Source of the DNA: Rhipicephalus microplus | Taxonomy: Eukaryota; Arthropoda; Arachnida; Ixodida; Ixodidae | NCBI RefSeq assembly: GCF_043290135.1 | Contig: NC_134704.1 | Span: 26,220,501 to 26,284,500, forward strand | Direction of reading: 5' to 3' | Length of the DNA: 64,000 bases | Shown here: positions 43,365 to 55,500 of the stretch, in pieces | How positions within the stretch are numbered: position 1 is the stretch's first letter | Layout of the letters: each line of letters opens with the position of its first letter | The notes under the pieces: generated by a model | What the model was told of the DNA's origin: nothing | What the model saw: the letters and a program-made list of their open reading frames with translations, nothing else | Database searches by the model: none | Made by a program: the position numbers and the translations under genes

Positions 43365-43988
43365 CAGTGGTTCTCCAATAGCGGTCTGCGGACCACACGG
43401 GGGGTCTGCCAAAACATTCCTGAGGTCTGCAAAGCTCTCGCGTATACGAACTCGCTCACTGCGAATGGCGCTCGTATCGAAAGAACAAGAATGTGCGTAG
43501 GCAAAACAGAAGAGCCGTTTTCTGAGACATGCCAAAATTTACGCATTTCCACGAAGCGACTGCTGACGATGAGGCGAAGCAGCGTGCATAGGATCATGGA
43601 CCATGACCTTCCATTTTTTTCTGGTTAACCGGGGCTTATTTTGTTCTTGTTAACGTTTTGTTCTCTCATATGCTTTGTTTGATAGGGGGTTAAATGTCAG
43701 TGTTTCTCTGGTATTGTGGTCTTTACATTTGTTTGTTCTGGTTAACGGCTTTTTGATATCGTTTCTGTTGTTCGCACGTGATTTAGTTTGTTCACATGCA
43801 CCAACGCTAAATCTGCTGTAAAACAGCTTTGATTTTACTTTGCAAAGACTTTCATTATTTTCCCAGTATGATAAACGTGTGAGCTCTGCTCACCCCACCA
43901 CTCAACACACCAGGCTCTGTGGTGCCCCCCATTTCTTGAGGTCGGCTCACAAGTGGTTCCTGAAGCTTTTTATGGTTGAGAACCACTG
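43365..43988. mobile_element. hAT-like non-autonomous DNA transposon in a CUB gene intron
   Basis: The ends are perfect 11-bp inverted repeats: CAGTGGTTCTC (43365-43375) and GAGAACCACTG (43978-43988). This start is typical of hAT elements. The 624 bp between carry no transposase. The left subterminal region has GGTCTGCGGACCACA, a palindrome-like block often seen in such elements. The flanking 8-mers (CTCTTTGG and CTATAAAA) do not form a clear target-site duplication, so the insertion is old or the edges are slightly off. Confidence 0.7.
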
Positions 43989-44525
43989 CTATAAAATGCG
44001 CATGAAGTTTACAGTCTCGTTATTGAACGTAATGGCCAAGAATTTTTTTATGTTTCATCTTTGAAGCCATTTAAAAAAAAGAGAGCAAATATTTATTCTA
44101 CAAGAGCTATTGACATTATGTTGGAAAACGCTGTCAAATATTGCTGCCACTATACCTGACAAAAGTAACGAAAAAATATAGAAATTGAAAATAGAAAGAG
44201 AAGTTGAAGTCAACAGAAAAAAAAATGGGTAAGAAACACAGCAAAAAAAACTGGGAAAAGAACAAGAGACGAAAAAGGGGGCAAATAAAAAACAAAATAG
44301 GCGGCCCAGTTCTGCGCTCCCTGCAGGCCTGGGACCCCTTGGTTGAAATGACCTTAATCTTTAGCGCCGAATCTACTAGTGATACAGGACATTTAACTAG
44401 TTTAACTAGACCAACAGAGTACTACAATGGTACTTTTGATACTTCATCTAGCCTGCTCATCGGTGGCCCTTTTTTTTAAATCATTATTCTTATTAAATGG
44501 TGACTACCGACTTTGTTTCGTCCAG

Positions 44526-44743
44526 GTGTGTGTACGGTGACTACGTGAAGCTGTTTCTGCACCTCGACAAAGAAGAAGCGGTGAACAATCGCAGCCCGTA
44601 CAACTCAATCCTGTGCGGCAAGATCAACGACATCGAGCAAACCCACTACTCCTCCGGGCATGCACTCATCTTCGAGTTCCACTCTGACTGGCGCCAGGGG
44701 AACAACTCGGGCTTCAGGGGAACCTACCGGTTCCTTAGTAAAC
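44526..44743 (+). CDS. CUB domain 1, second half (exon)
   Basis: Acceptor TTTCGTCCAG ends at 44525; donor GTAAGT starts at 44744. With two bases carried from the previous exon it reads E-CVYGDYVKLFLHLD, NSILCGKIND, SGHALIFEFHSDWRQGNNSG and FRGTYRFLSK. The Cys pair (CVYGD, LCGK) and the final FxGTYRF are the standard closing elements of a CUB domain. It ends one base into a codon, matching the next exon. The preceding intron is 1326 bp. Confidence 0.88.
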
Positions 44744-45028
44744 GTAAGTGAACCCAAGGATGTTGGTTAAGCGCACAAGCCAAACGTATTTCAAAAGCTT
44801 TCATTGCGCGTCTACTTTTGTCTACGTTTTCCCTCCCATCTTTCTTTCCCATTCACACTTCCCTTAGTGCAGGGTAGCAAACCGGATGCTACAATGCTGG
44901 TTTCCCACCCTGCTTTTCCCTCATTTCATTCTCTCTCTAACATCAATTGCGATTAAATATTGTTTCTAGTTTCTAAATGCGAAGCATTTTTAAGGAATTA
45001 TCTGCACGCACTAAGATCATTTGTATTT

Positions 45029-45251
<223 letters not shown>

Positions 45252-45523
45252 GGGTGCTCTTGGAATCACTTACTTAACTTGTTTTATACCGAAATTAGTA
45301 TGATAAGTTAAAGAAGTTTGAAGACTATATGTGGCAGACCATGACATCCATACCGTGAACCTCATACCGCGAACGTTGTCAAGCCCTTTTCGACTCGCGT
45401 GACACGCACTCATGAACCATTAGCCACGGTACACGCCACAGTTAAATCCGCCGCTGTGTCAGAAACGTAGTTCTGTCATAGAAATGACGTCTAAAATTTC
45501 ACATCAGAAGGCAAAGAAAAAAG

Positions 45524-45586
45524 TTCCGTCCCAGGAGTCGAACAACAGCAGCGGGGCATGCTATCCACTGCACCACGGTCACATAC
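45524..45586 (-). other. tRNA-like element (SINE head or tRNA relic), reverse strand
   Basis: On the minus strand, GACCGTGGTGCAGTGGATAGC resembles a tRNA 5' half with an A box. GTTCGACTCC downstream is a perfect B box. The acceptor ends do not pair well and the anticodon arm is shortened, so a functional tRNA is unlikely. It could be a pol III promoter relic of a SINE distinct from the Ruka-like family. Confidence 0.5.
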
Positions 45587-46080
45587 TTTGTGAGATTTAA
45601 AAACACGCCTTTTATATATGTACCACTGCCCTCTTAAAGTACCCTTTGTAAAGTGTAATAATGCATGATGACTGTGAAATCCACGGTTAGTTCCTCCAAA
45701 GCATCATGTCTACGCGTCCGTCCTATTTGGGGTGTTTCAAATAGGAGAACCGATATTTTGTCAACGTCTTACCATACTGCCAGGTGGCGACATTACCCAA
45801 AGCGTCGACGTGAGAAATACACGAAAAACAAAAACACGTACAAATAACACTTCGCAGTACTGCTTTCAACAATGATGCATTGGTGAAATCTTTTTCAACA
45901 GTATAAGATAAGAATCAAACAATCTAAGTTTAGAAAAGTTTTGGCATATATTGTTTAGACAGAATAAAAAAATACCTGCAGATATTTGCTAAATGTCTTT
46001 TTATTTAGCCTAAAATAATGAAATTCACCATAATATGCTTTGCCACTGCGCATTTCTAATTCGCTCGCCCTTCACCACAG

Positions 46081-46291
46081 GCCAGTTCGAGACCGATGGT
46101 GTGTCCGTTCCCGACAGCCGGTGCAGTTTCATCATGGACAGCGGCAACCGCAGCTCGGGCCGCTTCTTCTCGCCCCAATACCCGAGCTCGTACCCGCGGG
46201 ACATCAAGTGCGCCTACAGCTTCCTGGGACGAGAAAACGAGAGGGTCAAGGTGCTCTTCGAGCAAGTGCGCCTGCAGCGCGGAGACTTCAG
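46081..46291 (+). CDS. CUB domain 2, first half (exon)
   Basis: Acceptor CTTCACCACAG ends at 46080; donor GTGCGT starts at 46292. The carried base completes an Arg codon (cGC). The exon encodes a short linker (QFETDGVSVPDSR), then CSFIMDSGNRSSGRFFSPQY and the CUB opening motif PSSYPRDIKCAYSF, followed by KVLFEQVRLQRGDF. The sequence is strongly GC-rich with high third-position GC, unlike the surrounding introns. It ends two bases into a codon, which fits the exon at 47129. The preceding intron is 1337 bp. Confidence 0.88.
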
Positions 46292-47128
46292 GTGCGTTCT
46301 CTACTTGCACCATGTCAGCGTACCATTAATTCTCTCTCGGCAATCTAGCAGGAAGAACGATGGACAAAGATCTGGAAAACTGAGCTCGATGCCAGCTCTA
46401 GCTTGGTGCTTTATACGTTTCTGAACCCTGTGAAGGAAACAAACGCCAGAGGAACGAGAAAATAAGCTCATTTGTTAGCTAAAGATAAGGCAGAAAGAGA
46501 GATTATGTCTCTACTTTATTTTTAACCGTGTTTATTTTAAACCGTGTTTCTGCAACTGGCTTCTAGAAGATAGAGAACTTACATTTACGACTGGCCTGTA
46601 CACAAGTGACACTGGAACCCGTAATCTTTCAGGAATATCGTTTACAAGAAGGAGGATTATTTACTCGTTTACCACTTAACGAGGCTTCGATTTTGCTATT
46701 TTGTACACACGCCCTGGCTATCTGCATTTCGCCCGTGTTATCCGTCTCGCTTCAAATGAACTGACTTGTCCGAAACACAGTCATCCTATAAAAAAAAATA
46801 TTGTGTACTCACGTTTGACGTACTTGATAGGTTGAGAGAAATTCGCAGCTGTCGTCAAAAGTAAATCACTATCCTCGACAAAAATTCAAGTCTTCCTGCA
46901 ATTCATGAATGTATTTTCTCGACTTGCACAGTACTTGTTCTTTGTGCGTCTTAGAATAGGCCATGAAGTTAAATACAAAGCTTCCTGTCGAGGCAGCAGG
47001 AATATCCAGCCTACTGTTGTGCGTCATGTTCTCTAAACTTGACTGTACGTGAGCACTAACGCACGGATATGCACGAGAATGAAGCTAAAGCTGCTTTCTT
47101 CTGTATCGTGCGTTTTAAATGGACGCAG

Positions 47129-47358
47129 CTGCTTCAACAGTCCGGACGTTATCCTGGTTCACGATGGCCGAGACGGCAGTGCTCCCGTCATCGGGCAACT
47201 GTGCAACCGCAACGTCTGGGTCGAGATGATGTCCACGGGACCCGACCTGTACATCACCTTCAGCGCACAAAGCCACTTCCCGGGTCGAGGCTTCATGGCC
47301 AAGTACACCTTCTCCGAGACGCCTTACAACGGCACGCTCGACCAGCTAGTATCCATCG
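47129..47358 (+). CDS. CUB domain 2, second half (exon)
   Basis: Acceptor GGACGCAG ends at 47128; donor GTGAGT starts at 47359. With the carried bases it starts S-CFNSPDVILVHDG, the conserved CUB segment with its acidic residues, then APVIGQLCN, LYITFSAQSHFPGRGF and AKYTFSE, closing the domain. A short tail, TPYNGTLDQLVSI, follows. NGT is a potential N-glycosylation site, consistent with an extracellular domain. It ends one base into a codon. The preceding intron is 837 bp. Confidence 0.88.
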
Positions 47359-47944
47359 GTGAGTTGAGACATTTTCGAAGTAGGACCACCGTGGACGATT
47401 CAAAGCACTCGATTGAAGAATACAACTTAGCTATTAAGTCGATTTTGCACGGAAATACTTTTATCTGGAAGTTGATTTTAAATATGACAAAAGCTCAAGG
47501 ACCTCTTAACGCATCTTTTGTACTTTACAATTAAAGTGTCGAAGCCACTGCTAATATTCCTAAAAACAACAGACCCAACGGGCTTTATAGACCAATACCG
47601 ATATTGTTAAAGTGAGGAGTGTGAGACTGTGCGTGTGTGCTCCCACTCTTTCTCTTCCCCTTCTCTCTTTTCTCTCTACCACTAGCTTTTAAACTCCTGT
47701 ATTCTTTTCCCCAGTGTAGATCAGCCTACAAGTTTTCGGAAACTGATTACCATCCCTGCCTTTACTTCCTCTACTGTTCTTTTTCTTTCCCCATCCATTC
47801 GTCATATTTGCCTAGTTGAACAGTTACTTTAATAGTCGTCGTTTCAACATGCTCATTTAGAAACCATTACAAATATAAATGAAACATTGGAAGTTAACCA
47901 AGGCGTCCTATGGTATTACCATGTTCTGGCGTGGTTGAATGGTT

Positions 47945-48370
47945 AAAGGGACACTAAACGCAATTTTATTTTTCGTATTACTAAATTGCTTTTCTGTGAC
48001 ATTCAATGCAACACTCTTGCTGTGAGAAGATCCTTGGTAAGGAAAAAACGCGCAAAAAGAAAACGCGGGCTTCGAGGCCACCTTAACGTGTCCACGACAG
48101 CTGCCGTGAAGTCATAGATTAAGATGGCTTCTGCTAGGGCTCACATAGTTCCGAAAGGGTAAAAAAAGGAAACACATCGTCTTCTTAGGGAGCCAGAGAC
48201 TAAACGGACCATCATTCCTAAAGGGTAAAAAGGAAACACATTGTCTTCTTAGGGAGCCAGAGACTATATAGGTAGCAAGTTTCAGAAAATTTCGTTCAGT
48301 CTATGTGACCAATGTGCGAAAAACAACAACAAAAAACTTGAATTCCGTGCCTTCACCATTAGAGTTTCCG
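47945..48370 (+). repeat. Intronic interspersed repeat with internal 63-bp tandem
   Basis: It begins AAAGGGACACTAAACG, a start I associate with a common arthropod repeat. Inside, a unit ending CTTCTTAGGGAGCCAGAGAC occurs twice, at 48181 and 48244 (period 63). Each unit contains AAAGGGTAAAAA and GGAAACACAT. It lies in the last intron of the CUB gene model. The flanking intron, 47359-47944 and 48371-49145, shows no further feature. Confidence 0.6.
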
Positions 48371-49145
48371 GAGGGAACTGAAACTTTTGAAATTGATTGC
48401 CTCATCTATGAATGACTGCAATGTGGTGAAATTGAGCGCTAGAGAATTTTCAGAGTATAATTTTATGTATAAACCAATTTATTGTTTCACTTTAGTGCTA
48501 TTTGAAGTTAGTGTGTCAAGCGTCGCTGTAAGTGCCACAAGATTTCACCACTGTGACACTGAGTACAAAAAGCTTAGCAACTTTTTCATTCGTCTGGCAA
48601 TTATTTGTACGTGCACCTGTCATCGATATTCTCCAATTCACAGTCATGTAGTGCATCGTATTCGTACTCCTCACGCACAGCCAAGAGTTACGTATTTCAG
48701 ACCGTGCGTATGTCATAACTTACTGACGCTTCCACGTTTGTCTGGGTGGAGGGATGATCGCCATCGTAGCTCCGCCGTAGAACTTCGGACGTACGATTTG
48801 AAGCTCGTAGGATCGGTCCATGCTGGTGGTAAATGATCTTTTCGTACACATTTTCACATTTACATTACCGTTACTCCCCTATACTATGATCCACAGCTCT
48901 TTATTATAATATTACTTTCTCTCCCCTGCACTTTTTTTTTGGCACCGCGGTCTGTCAGTCTCTAACATATTGCTTATTAAAGGCGCACTCAGCGTTTGAT
49001 TCATTCATGTACCTACATCGCGTTGGTTCTCGATGTAATTTTGATGTAATGAACATTGCTTTATTAGGGGTCAATGAATACCCGCCTGTGGTAAAAATTT
49101 AGCAATGTTTCTCGTTCACCTGGATTATTTATTGTCTTTTTTCAG

Positions 49146-49187
49146 AGCCACAGAAGACCTCGGACGGTGGCGCCTTCAACAAACAAG
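49146..49187 (+). CDS. Short candidate exon downstream of CUB 2
   Basis: Acceptor TTTTTTCAG ends at 49145 and a weaker donor, GTCAGA, lies at 49188. Incoming phase fits: the carried G completes GAG, giving E-PQKTSDGGAFNKQ. Its 42 nt preserve phase 1. Alternatively the frame stays open past the donor to TAA 49322-49324, which would make this a terminal exon with the tail ending SSGYVLG. No membrane segment is seen in either version. Support is by splice sites and phase only. Confidence 0.42.
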
Positions 49188-49324
49188 GTCAGAACGCATG
49201 CATGGTTTTTTATACTTTTCTTACAGCTGCCGCTAGCGTTCCAGCATGGATCAAAGAGGCGCTGACTTCAAAGGAAGAGCTCAAAGCCGTGCGGGGCAAT
49301 TCCTCTGGTTACGTGCTTGGTTAA

Positions 49325-50254
49325 ACCGCACAGTCAAAGGTAACGAAGGCCCGGGAAAGTCAAACCTCACCGTTGCTTAGTTCTCTCGTAAGTTTTAAAA
49401 GGTTTTCTTGAACATTAATGAGCACGAACACGAGACTAACGACAGGGTGTGCGTGCTGGTTCCGCTTTTACAAATGCTGCTATATTTAATATTGCTGCGA
49501 AACAATCCGTACAGACGTCAGCAAGCCTAACGATAACGATGCAATGCGATACCTGGTCTGCATTGACTGATACCAGCCACGAAGAGCTGGGCACTGTTGT
49601 CAAGAGAATACCTCGGCATGCTGGGATAGTATCTCGGCACAAAGTGGTAACATCTCAGCAAGGAAACCCAAGCCACGCGGCGCTAGCGTCAACCGAATGA
49701 TTTCAAGACACGCTGCGGAGCTTTCGTGTTAAGCTTGCTGACGACTGCTGGTTCAACATCTTTTTTTAAATTGTCACGGAATTTGGCAGTGACTTCATGG
49801 TGGAAGTTTCTTACTTTTTCACAACAGGCTCTTGTTTCGCATGAGCCTTGCCTGCGTTATCGGGCAGTTACACTCTAAAATTTTGTTCTTGAAGGATCGG
49901 AAGTACTACGAGCGGGCGAGCGATGGCCAGCATTTTAGTCAATCGCAACGTCCCGTGTTACACAGCGCATTCCGATTGAGACAGACAGTCTTTTGAAGTG
50001 GCATAGCTTTCGTTATTGACTGCTTCACACACACACGGACAGAGGAACAAATGTAGAACACGCGCGCAAGCTCACAACTGGTCACCTTTTCGAGCCTGCG
50101 TGAAGGATGAACCGAGAGCTACAACATCTGGTTACGAACTATTTATTGTTTTCTGAAAACGTGAGAACGTGCGCATGGTGACGCAAAAGGGAAAGGGGAG
50201 AAAAGGCGCGCGGTTTGAGTAGTCCTCTACCTTCCCCGCACCGCTTGACCAGAG
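49325..50254. other. No recognised gene
   Basis: This would be a further intron or the 3' flank of the CUB gene. Nothing gene-like was found. Confidence 0.5.
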
Positions 50255-50735
50255 CTTTAGGGGCGAAGCTCGTTATAGTGGCACCCATTCGTCCCTTGTA
50301 GCCGTTGTAGTAGTGTGTAACCAGTCTTACATTTTGACCACGAAGCGCAAGCCGTAAGATAGTGTGCGTGTGCCACCTCTCGTTTAGTCCTTGGAATGTC
50401 CGCTGGATGGCGGTGCATATGCGGAATATATGATGAAAAGATGCGAGATGGTGGTACTTGGAGTGTTGAATAGATGGACGAATGGACACACAGACAGATG
50501 CATGGACGGACTCGTCAATGGCTACACCGACGGATGGACGCATGGACGGACGCAGGGGCGGATGCATAGACGAACGCAGGGACGGACGCACAGATGAACG
50601 TGCGGACGCACAAACAGACGCTCGCACGGACGGGCGAATGGACGTACGAATGGTCACACAGGCGGACGCATGGACGGACGGATGCTTCGCCCCACTCTCC
50701 ATCATTCACTCGGTGGATATGCTGCCATTTTATAC
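50255..50735 (+). repeat. Interspersed repeat family B, copy 2
   Basis: It starts TTTAGGGGCGAAGCTCGTTA, then the shared GATGCGAGATGGTGGTACTT, a (GGACG)-type minisatellite at about 50470-50685, and CCCCACTCTCCATCATTCACTC. The orientation is the same as at 6958-7345. Confidence 0.77.
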
Positions 50736-51223
50736 TTTGTTTCTTAGCGATGCCGAAGGCGCTGATATCCGGGAGCGACGTAAAACGATGCGCTACAAAC
50801 TATAAACAAAGAAATACAACTCTATCTTCATTAACGCAGATGAACTCTGCAGTGGTGGACTAGAATAGCTGCGAAAAAGTAAGACAAATACCGGTTAAAC
50901 AAATCTGTAACGTAAACACAAACTCCTCAATAGCCTGTATCAATCTTGAGGCTGACGTCACACATTTCTGAGGAGAGTTCTACTCGTGCTCCGCAAGAGA
51001 CCGAATTCCTTGTCTGACATCGAGATAGACTCCTAATTCACACAATTGTTTCCGGTATTTCTACAATAGAAGGCTCCAATGAATCCCAGCTTTAGTTTTT
51101 GCCTATCTGGTGAAGCAAGGTTTGTGTCTGCTAAGTCAACGGTGTCCATTTTTTGTCCGTGTATGTGCTGCGGAGCTTGCCATAAATAAGTATGAACTCA
51201 CACAACTGTTTCACATGGTTTTA
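50736..51223. other. Gene-free stretch
   Basis: Nothing recognised. Confidence 0.55.
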
Positions 51224-51283
51224 TATTATTATTATTATTATTGTTATTATTATTATTATTATTATGAGTAGTAGTAGTAGTAA

Positions 51284-51348
<65 letters not shown>
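51224..51348 (+). repeat. (ATT)n followed by (AGT)n
   Basis: Compound trinucleotide array; the switch from ATT to AGT is near 51265. Confidence 0.97.
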
Positions 51349-52460
51349 TGCTGTCAAATTTTCGCCTAATTTGTGATAATGACCCGTTCCGCTCAAATAT
51401 TTTTTGTTCACCACCGGAAGTAGCGTGTTTGTCGGTATGAAACAATGATAGACCAGTCTTTATCTCTTGTTGAATTCGTCTGTTTCTCGAGCAACTTTTA
51501 TTTTGTTTTAACATTCCTTAATGCACTGATTGCTCCGACTCAACAGAAGTTTATCGCTGAGTAGAACTGGTGCGATGTCAGCCGTTTCGTTTCATTGTTG
51601 CTTGAACGAACAAGCGAGCTTGAAATCGTGCGTTTAGGAAAGCAGCGCCATCCGTCGAAAATAGATGGAGCGATCGATTGCTCTGGTTTCGACCAGAGTT
51701 CACGTGTGGCGCTCCAGTATCGCGAGCATTGTTTCTCCCCGTTCGTCAATGCTCTTCCTGCTCCTGTGCGGCGGTTGCTTTTAAATCGTGCCAGTTTCAC
51801 TCTCCTGAATGAAACTCTTATCTATTCTCCGGCACGTAATAACACCACGATGTGTCAATGGATGCAAACCGCTGAACGTGTGCAGTCACCATCAGACTGA
51901 CTCTGCCAGAACCCCTTTTTTAGCGCAGAGCACTTCAGAGAGGCAAGCTTTCGTCTCTACTCTTAGCCACAAACGCTCCGAATCCACTCTTAGCCACAAC
52001 CGGCAAAGCAGATTGACACCATTTTTGAGTGGTCGAGCAGGTGTATGAGCACGTAAAGCGTTGGAGCGTTTTTGTGTGGTTACTTATTTATTTATTTTAT
52101 ATATTTATTTAACAGTACTGTTGGCCGAAGGCAGTTACAGGGTGGTTGCGTTACAAGATATGCAATACAAAAGGGAAAAAATGCACTCCTCAAGACAACA
52201 CTTTCGCCATGCCCACCTTTTTCCCACAAAAGGGAAAAGAAAAGTCAGCCCCGTAACTGTCTGCATCTGGTGCGACACCTCAACAGTAGCTCACAAGGGA
52301 TGGGTGTAAGGAGGGATAAAAAGGATAGGATTAAAAGGTAAATAGAAAGAGAGGCGCAGGGACAGGGAGCGACGGTAGTAAAGAGAAGATAGGAAAGATG
52401 AAAACGGTCACAGGAGTCCGAGGACGGGGCACCACTGGCGAGAGCTCCTGTCGGCAACAG
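51349..52460. other. Gene-free stretch
   Basis: CACTCTTAGCCACAA-type words occur twice at about 51959-51999. A (TTTA)-rich tract lies at 52083-52112. No gene recognised. Confidence 0.5.
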
Positions 52461-52590
52461 GAGATGGCGTAGGGCTAATCCAGTCGGCCAGAGCTACGCT
52501 GTCGTCGTCGTCGGGGACCGGCGTCAGGAGGTGGCGTAGGACCAACCCAGTCGGTCAGAGCTGCACTGTCGTCGGAGATCGCGAAGGCAC
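52461..52590. repeat. Imperfect 67-bp tandem duplication
   Basis: Two units starting GAGATGGCGTAGG (52461) and GAGGTGGCGTAGG (52528), each followed by a CCAGTCGG...CAGAGCT...CTGTCGTCG order. Confidence 0.8.
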
Positions 52591-55500
52591 AACCGGTCGG
52601 CACGGAATCCAGCGAGCGAGTCGTGGTGCTCGTTGTGCAGTCTTCTTGCTGTATCCCAAGTGCAGAAAGTAATACAAGACTGTGCAACTGCCAATGAGGT
52701 GGAATTGAAACTTGTTTCATAAATTGAGAGCAATTGGGTGTAAAGATCAGCAATTCGTCGCCAGTGCTGAAGAACAGGACGATGCACCACAATGAAGTGA
52801 AATTCATCATAGTAGACATTGCTGTCCTGTTGTTTCGCTTCAGTGTTGGTACGGACGAGCTGCTGATGATGCAGCATACGAGAAACGTATTCTTCATCGA
52901 AGGAGGCAGATGAATTGACAGGCGCAGTGAAAAAAGTTATGTCAATCAAAAAAGAGGGGCAATCGCCATAATACTTCTAAAGTGTGCTTGCACTGGTTGG
53001 ATCCCCACCACTGCGGTCACATCAATTCGTAGGAGGACTTGAAATGCTATATATTCGCTCGCTGTTTTAGTTCGGCGCACATTAAAGAGCCCCCGGGGCT
53101 CAAAATTACACGATCTCCTCCTCCATGGCGTCTCATAGCCCGAGTCACTTCGTAATGTTCAACACTATAAAGCAACCAACCGTCTCTTCCAGTATATCTT
53201 GTAATTATCTTCCCAAAGATGACAAAAAAACTGCAGGAGACAGACATTATGATAGGCGGGAACGAGATCACATTGGCCAAGACAATGATCATGAGTTTCA
53301 CGGCTTCGACTTCGATGCACGTGTCGCACAGCGTAGAAGCTTTCCAGAGGCCTAGCCACAAAATGGCACACCACGCCCGCCCCTCCGCCCTCCCCCGCCC
53401 TCCAAAAATTTTCTGCCTTGGCATAGAGAGGAAAAAAATCTCAAACATGTGCCCCTCACGAAATCAAGGTGCTCCCCCCTGCACCAGGAAAATATTCTGA
53501 CTACACCCCTAGTTCACTCCATCTGTTCTTCCGCTTCACCCCGTGTTTTATCATTCAACGTGGTCGCGCGCTCGACGACTTAAACACGTCACCGTACTCC
53601 CGTCAAGAGCCGCTTTCCATTTTATGACATGCGGTGAAAGCCAGCCCGCAGAAAGTGTCGCTGTTTGCGTGGCGTGTCCTATCTTTCACACATTGGCGAG
53701 GCACTCGTAGCATTTATGAATAAAGGAACCAACGTCCTATATGTCATAGGGCTCTGAATATATACTATGCAAGGGTATACGCGCATGTCGTTGGTTACCT
53801 CATGTCGCCTTATGCACTCCTAATGGTCGTGCCAATAGGATAAACCGCAGCGCGTACCCCTTTTGGGCTATAGTTGCGTTCAATGCCGGCAAGGGTAATG
53901 GGTTTGCAGCGCCCTATCCCATTTGCCTTTCTCAGGGTTAACGTCAGACTTCTAAGAGTAGTTTGCGCCTATAGAGACACGCAGAGGCATGCACGCAAGC
54001 ACGGAAGCACGCACCGCCTAGCGCCCAACAAGAGCTGAATCGATGGGTATATATGGCCCCGTGCGTTGAGTATACCCCAAGGAACGTTTCTTCTTCCTTG
54101 CAACGCCGCATCTCATTTGTATGCCAACAGCCCCGTGGTCGCGGCAGGCCAAGACCTCGTTCGAAGCCGGCCGCACAATACTTAGGGCAAGAACGGCCGA
54201 TCATCGGACAATAACAAAGGGGCCAACGCAAAGCAAGCAGAGCAAGCCGCTCGAGTGATGTGTGTGCGTATGCAAAACTATTGGGAAGACTGAACAGCGG
54301 GGCAAAGAGTGGCCGAAGGGGAAGGGGGGGGGGGGGGGGCAAGGAGCGACAGGCCTAGAGTTCTACAGGGTGCGACAACTTAATCTGCATATTCAATGCG
54401 TTCGATGCCGCGAGTTTGGTCGAAGCACAGGACGAAGAAAGACATCTGCGTGTCTTCTTGGGTTGACAGTGTGCCGATGCTGTTGGGGAATTTTTCGTTT
54501 TTCTTTATCGTCCTTCTTCCGGAACGCTGCCGGAAGTCCTGGCAGAGTGCTTGGCGATCGAAGCGTCCTGTGGACATAAAGAGCAACAGCGTAGACGAAG
54601 ACAAAAGATGAAAACAATGGAGAGGCGGGACTGCGGCGAGGACACACGGATCTAAAAGAAGCGGCAAAATGTATGTACGGAAAGTTTATTGACAGAATGT
54701 CTTTCTTGATGGAGCCAGTACAAGGGAACGAAAGAAGGGAGCAAGATAGCGAGAAAGTTCCGCAAGTTGTAACTCTGAGCATGTGCATAACTTCGCCCTT
54801 AGCCGTTTTCTCCGCAATGGCTCAAGAACTTCGCTGTGTGAACAGACACGTGAAATGCGTGCGAAGAACGTCACTGCTAATTTCAGTTTTCTTTTTTGCG
54901 TCACGGCTACTCAGCAATTCTGCCAGCTTTAACGCATGCATTGTAAACGTTCTTTGGGCGATTATCTATCAGTTTTAGTTCGTATAGGAGTCTTTCAAAC
55001 AGACAACGTGTGAATTCTTCGCATGCTTTCGTAACGACCGTGGCGAACATACCATCAGTGTGGTCGGGGAAGTGGGCAACTGCTGCCCGTTTTGTGGTGG
55101 ACAAAGTCCAGCCACAAGTGGTCACCACCATCATCATTAATGCAGTCATCAGGCTGACTGCCCTCAATGCGCTGTGAAGGCCTGTCCTATTGACCAATAA
55201 ACACTACGGCGCTTGTAGCGGTCACGTTATCGCTGCAAAGGTTATTCTTATCTACCCACCTATTACTTGGCGTTTGACTCGCGTGCTTGGGTTCTCTTGG
55301 AATTCAGTCCGACACTACTAATGAGCAGCGGTTATCTATGATTGACCAGTGTTTAACTATAAATGCCTTGCTTATGAGTATTTATCCTGAGTTTCTGCGC
55401 AAAGGCGTCCTTAACACTAATTTTTTCCCTGACCCATTCTTACCACCTCTTGTCCATCGAGATTACACCTCTCATTTCTTTTTGCCGCGGCTTGCTGCGT

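Noticed and set aside
43083..43535. Poly-Asn/Gln and poly-Leu/Val ORFs
   Set aside because: Read from the intronic (GTT)n array; the true coding frame ends at the donor at 43200.
45524..45586. Functional tRNA gene
   Set aside because: Acceptor stem and anticodon arm do not fold properly; kept only as a tRNA-like element.
52475..52949. Two overlapping minus-strand ORFs of about 140 codons
   Set aside because: No domain recognised, two frames equally open, and part lies in the 67-bp tandem; coding status unproven.
53047..53448. 133-codon minus-strand ORF starting MFEIFFLSMPRQ
   Set aside because: Competing ORFs overlap it on both strands, the purine/pyrimidine-skewed composition explains the openness, and no domain is seen.
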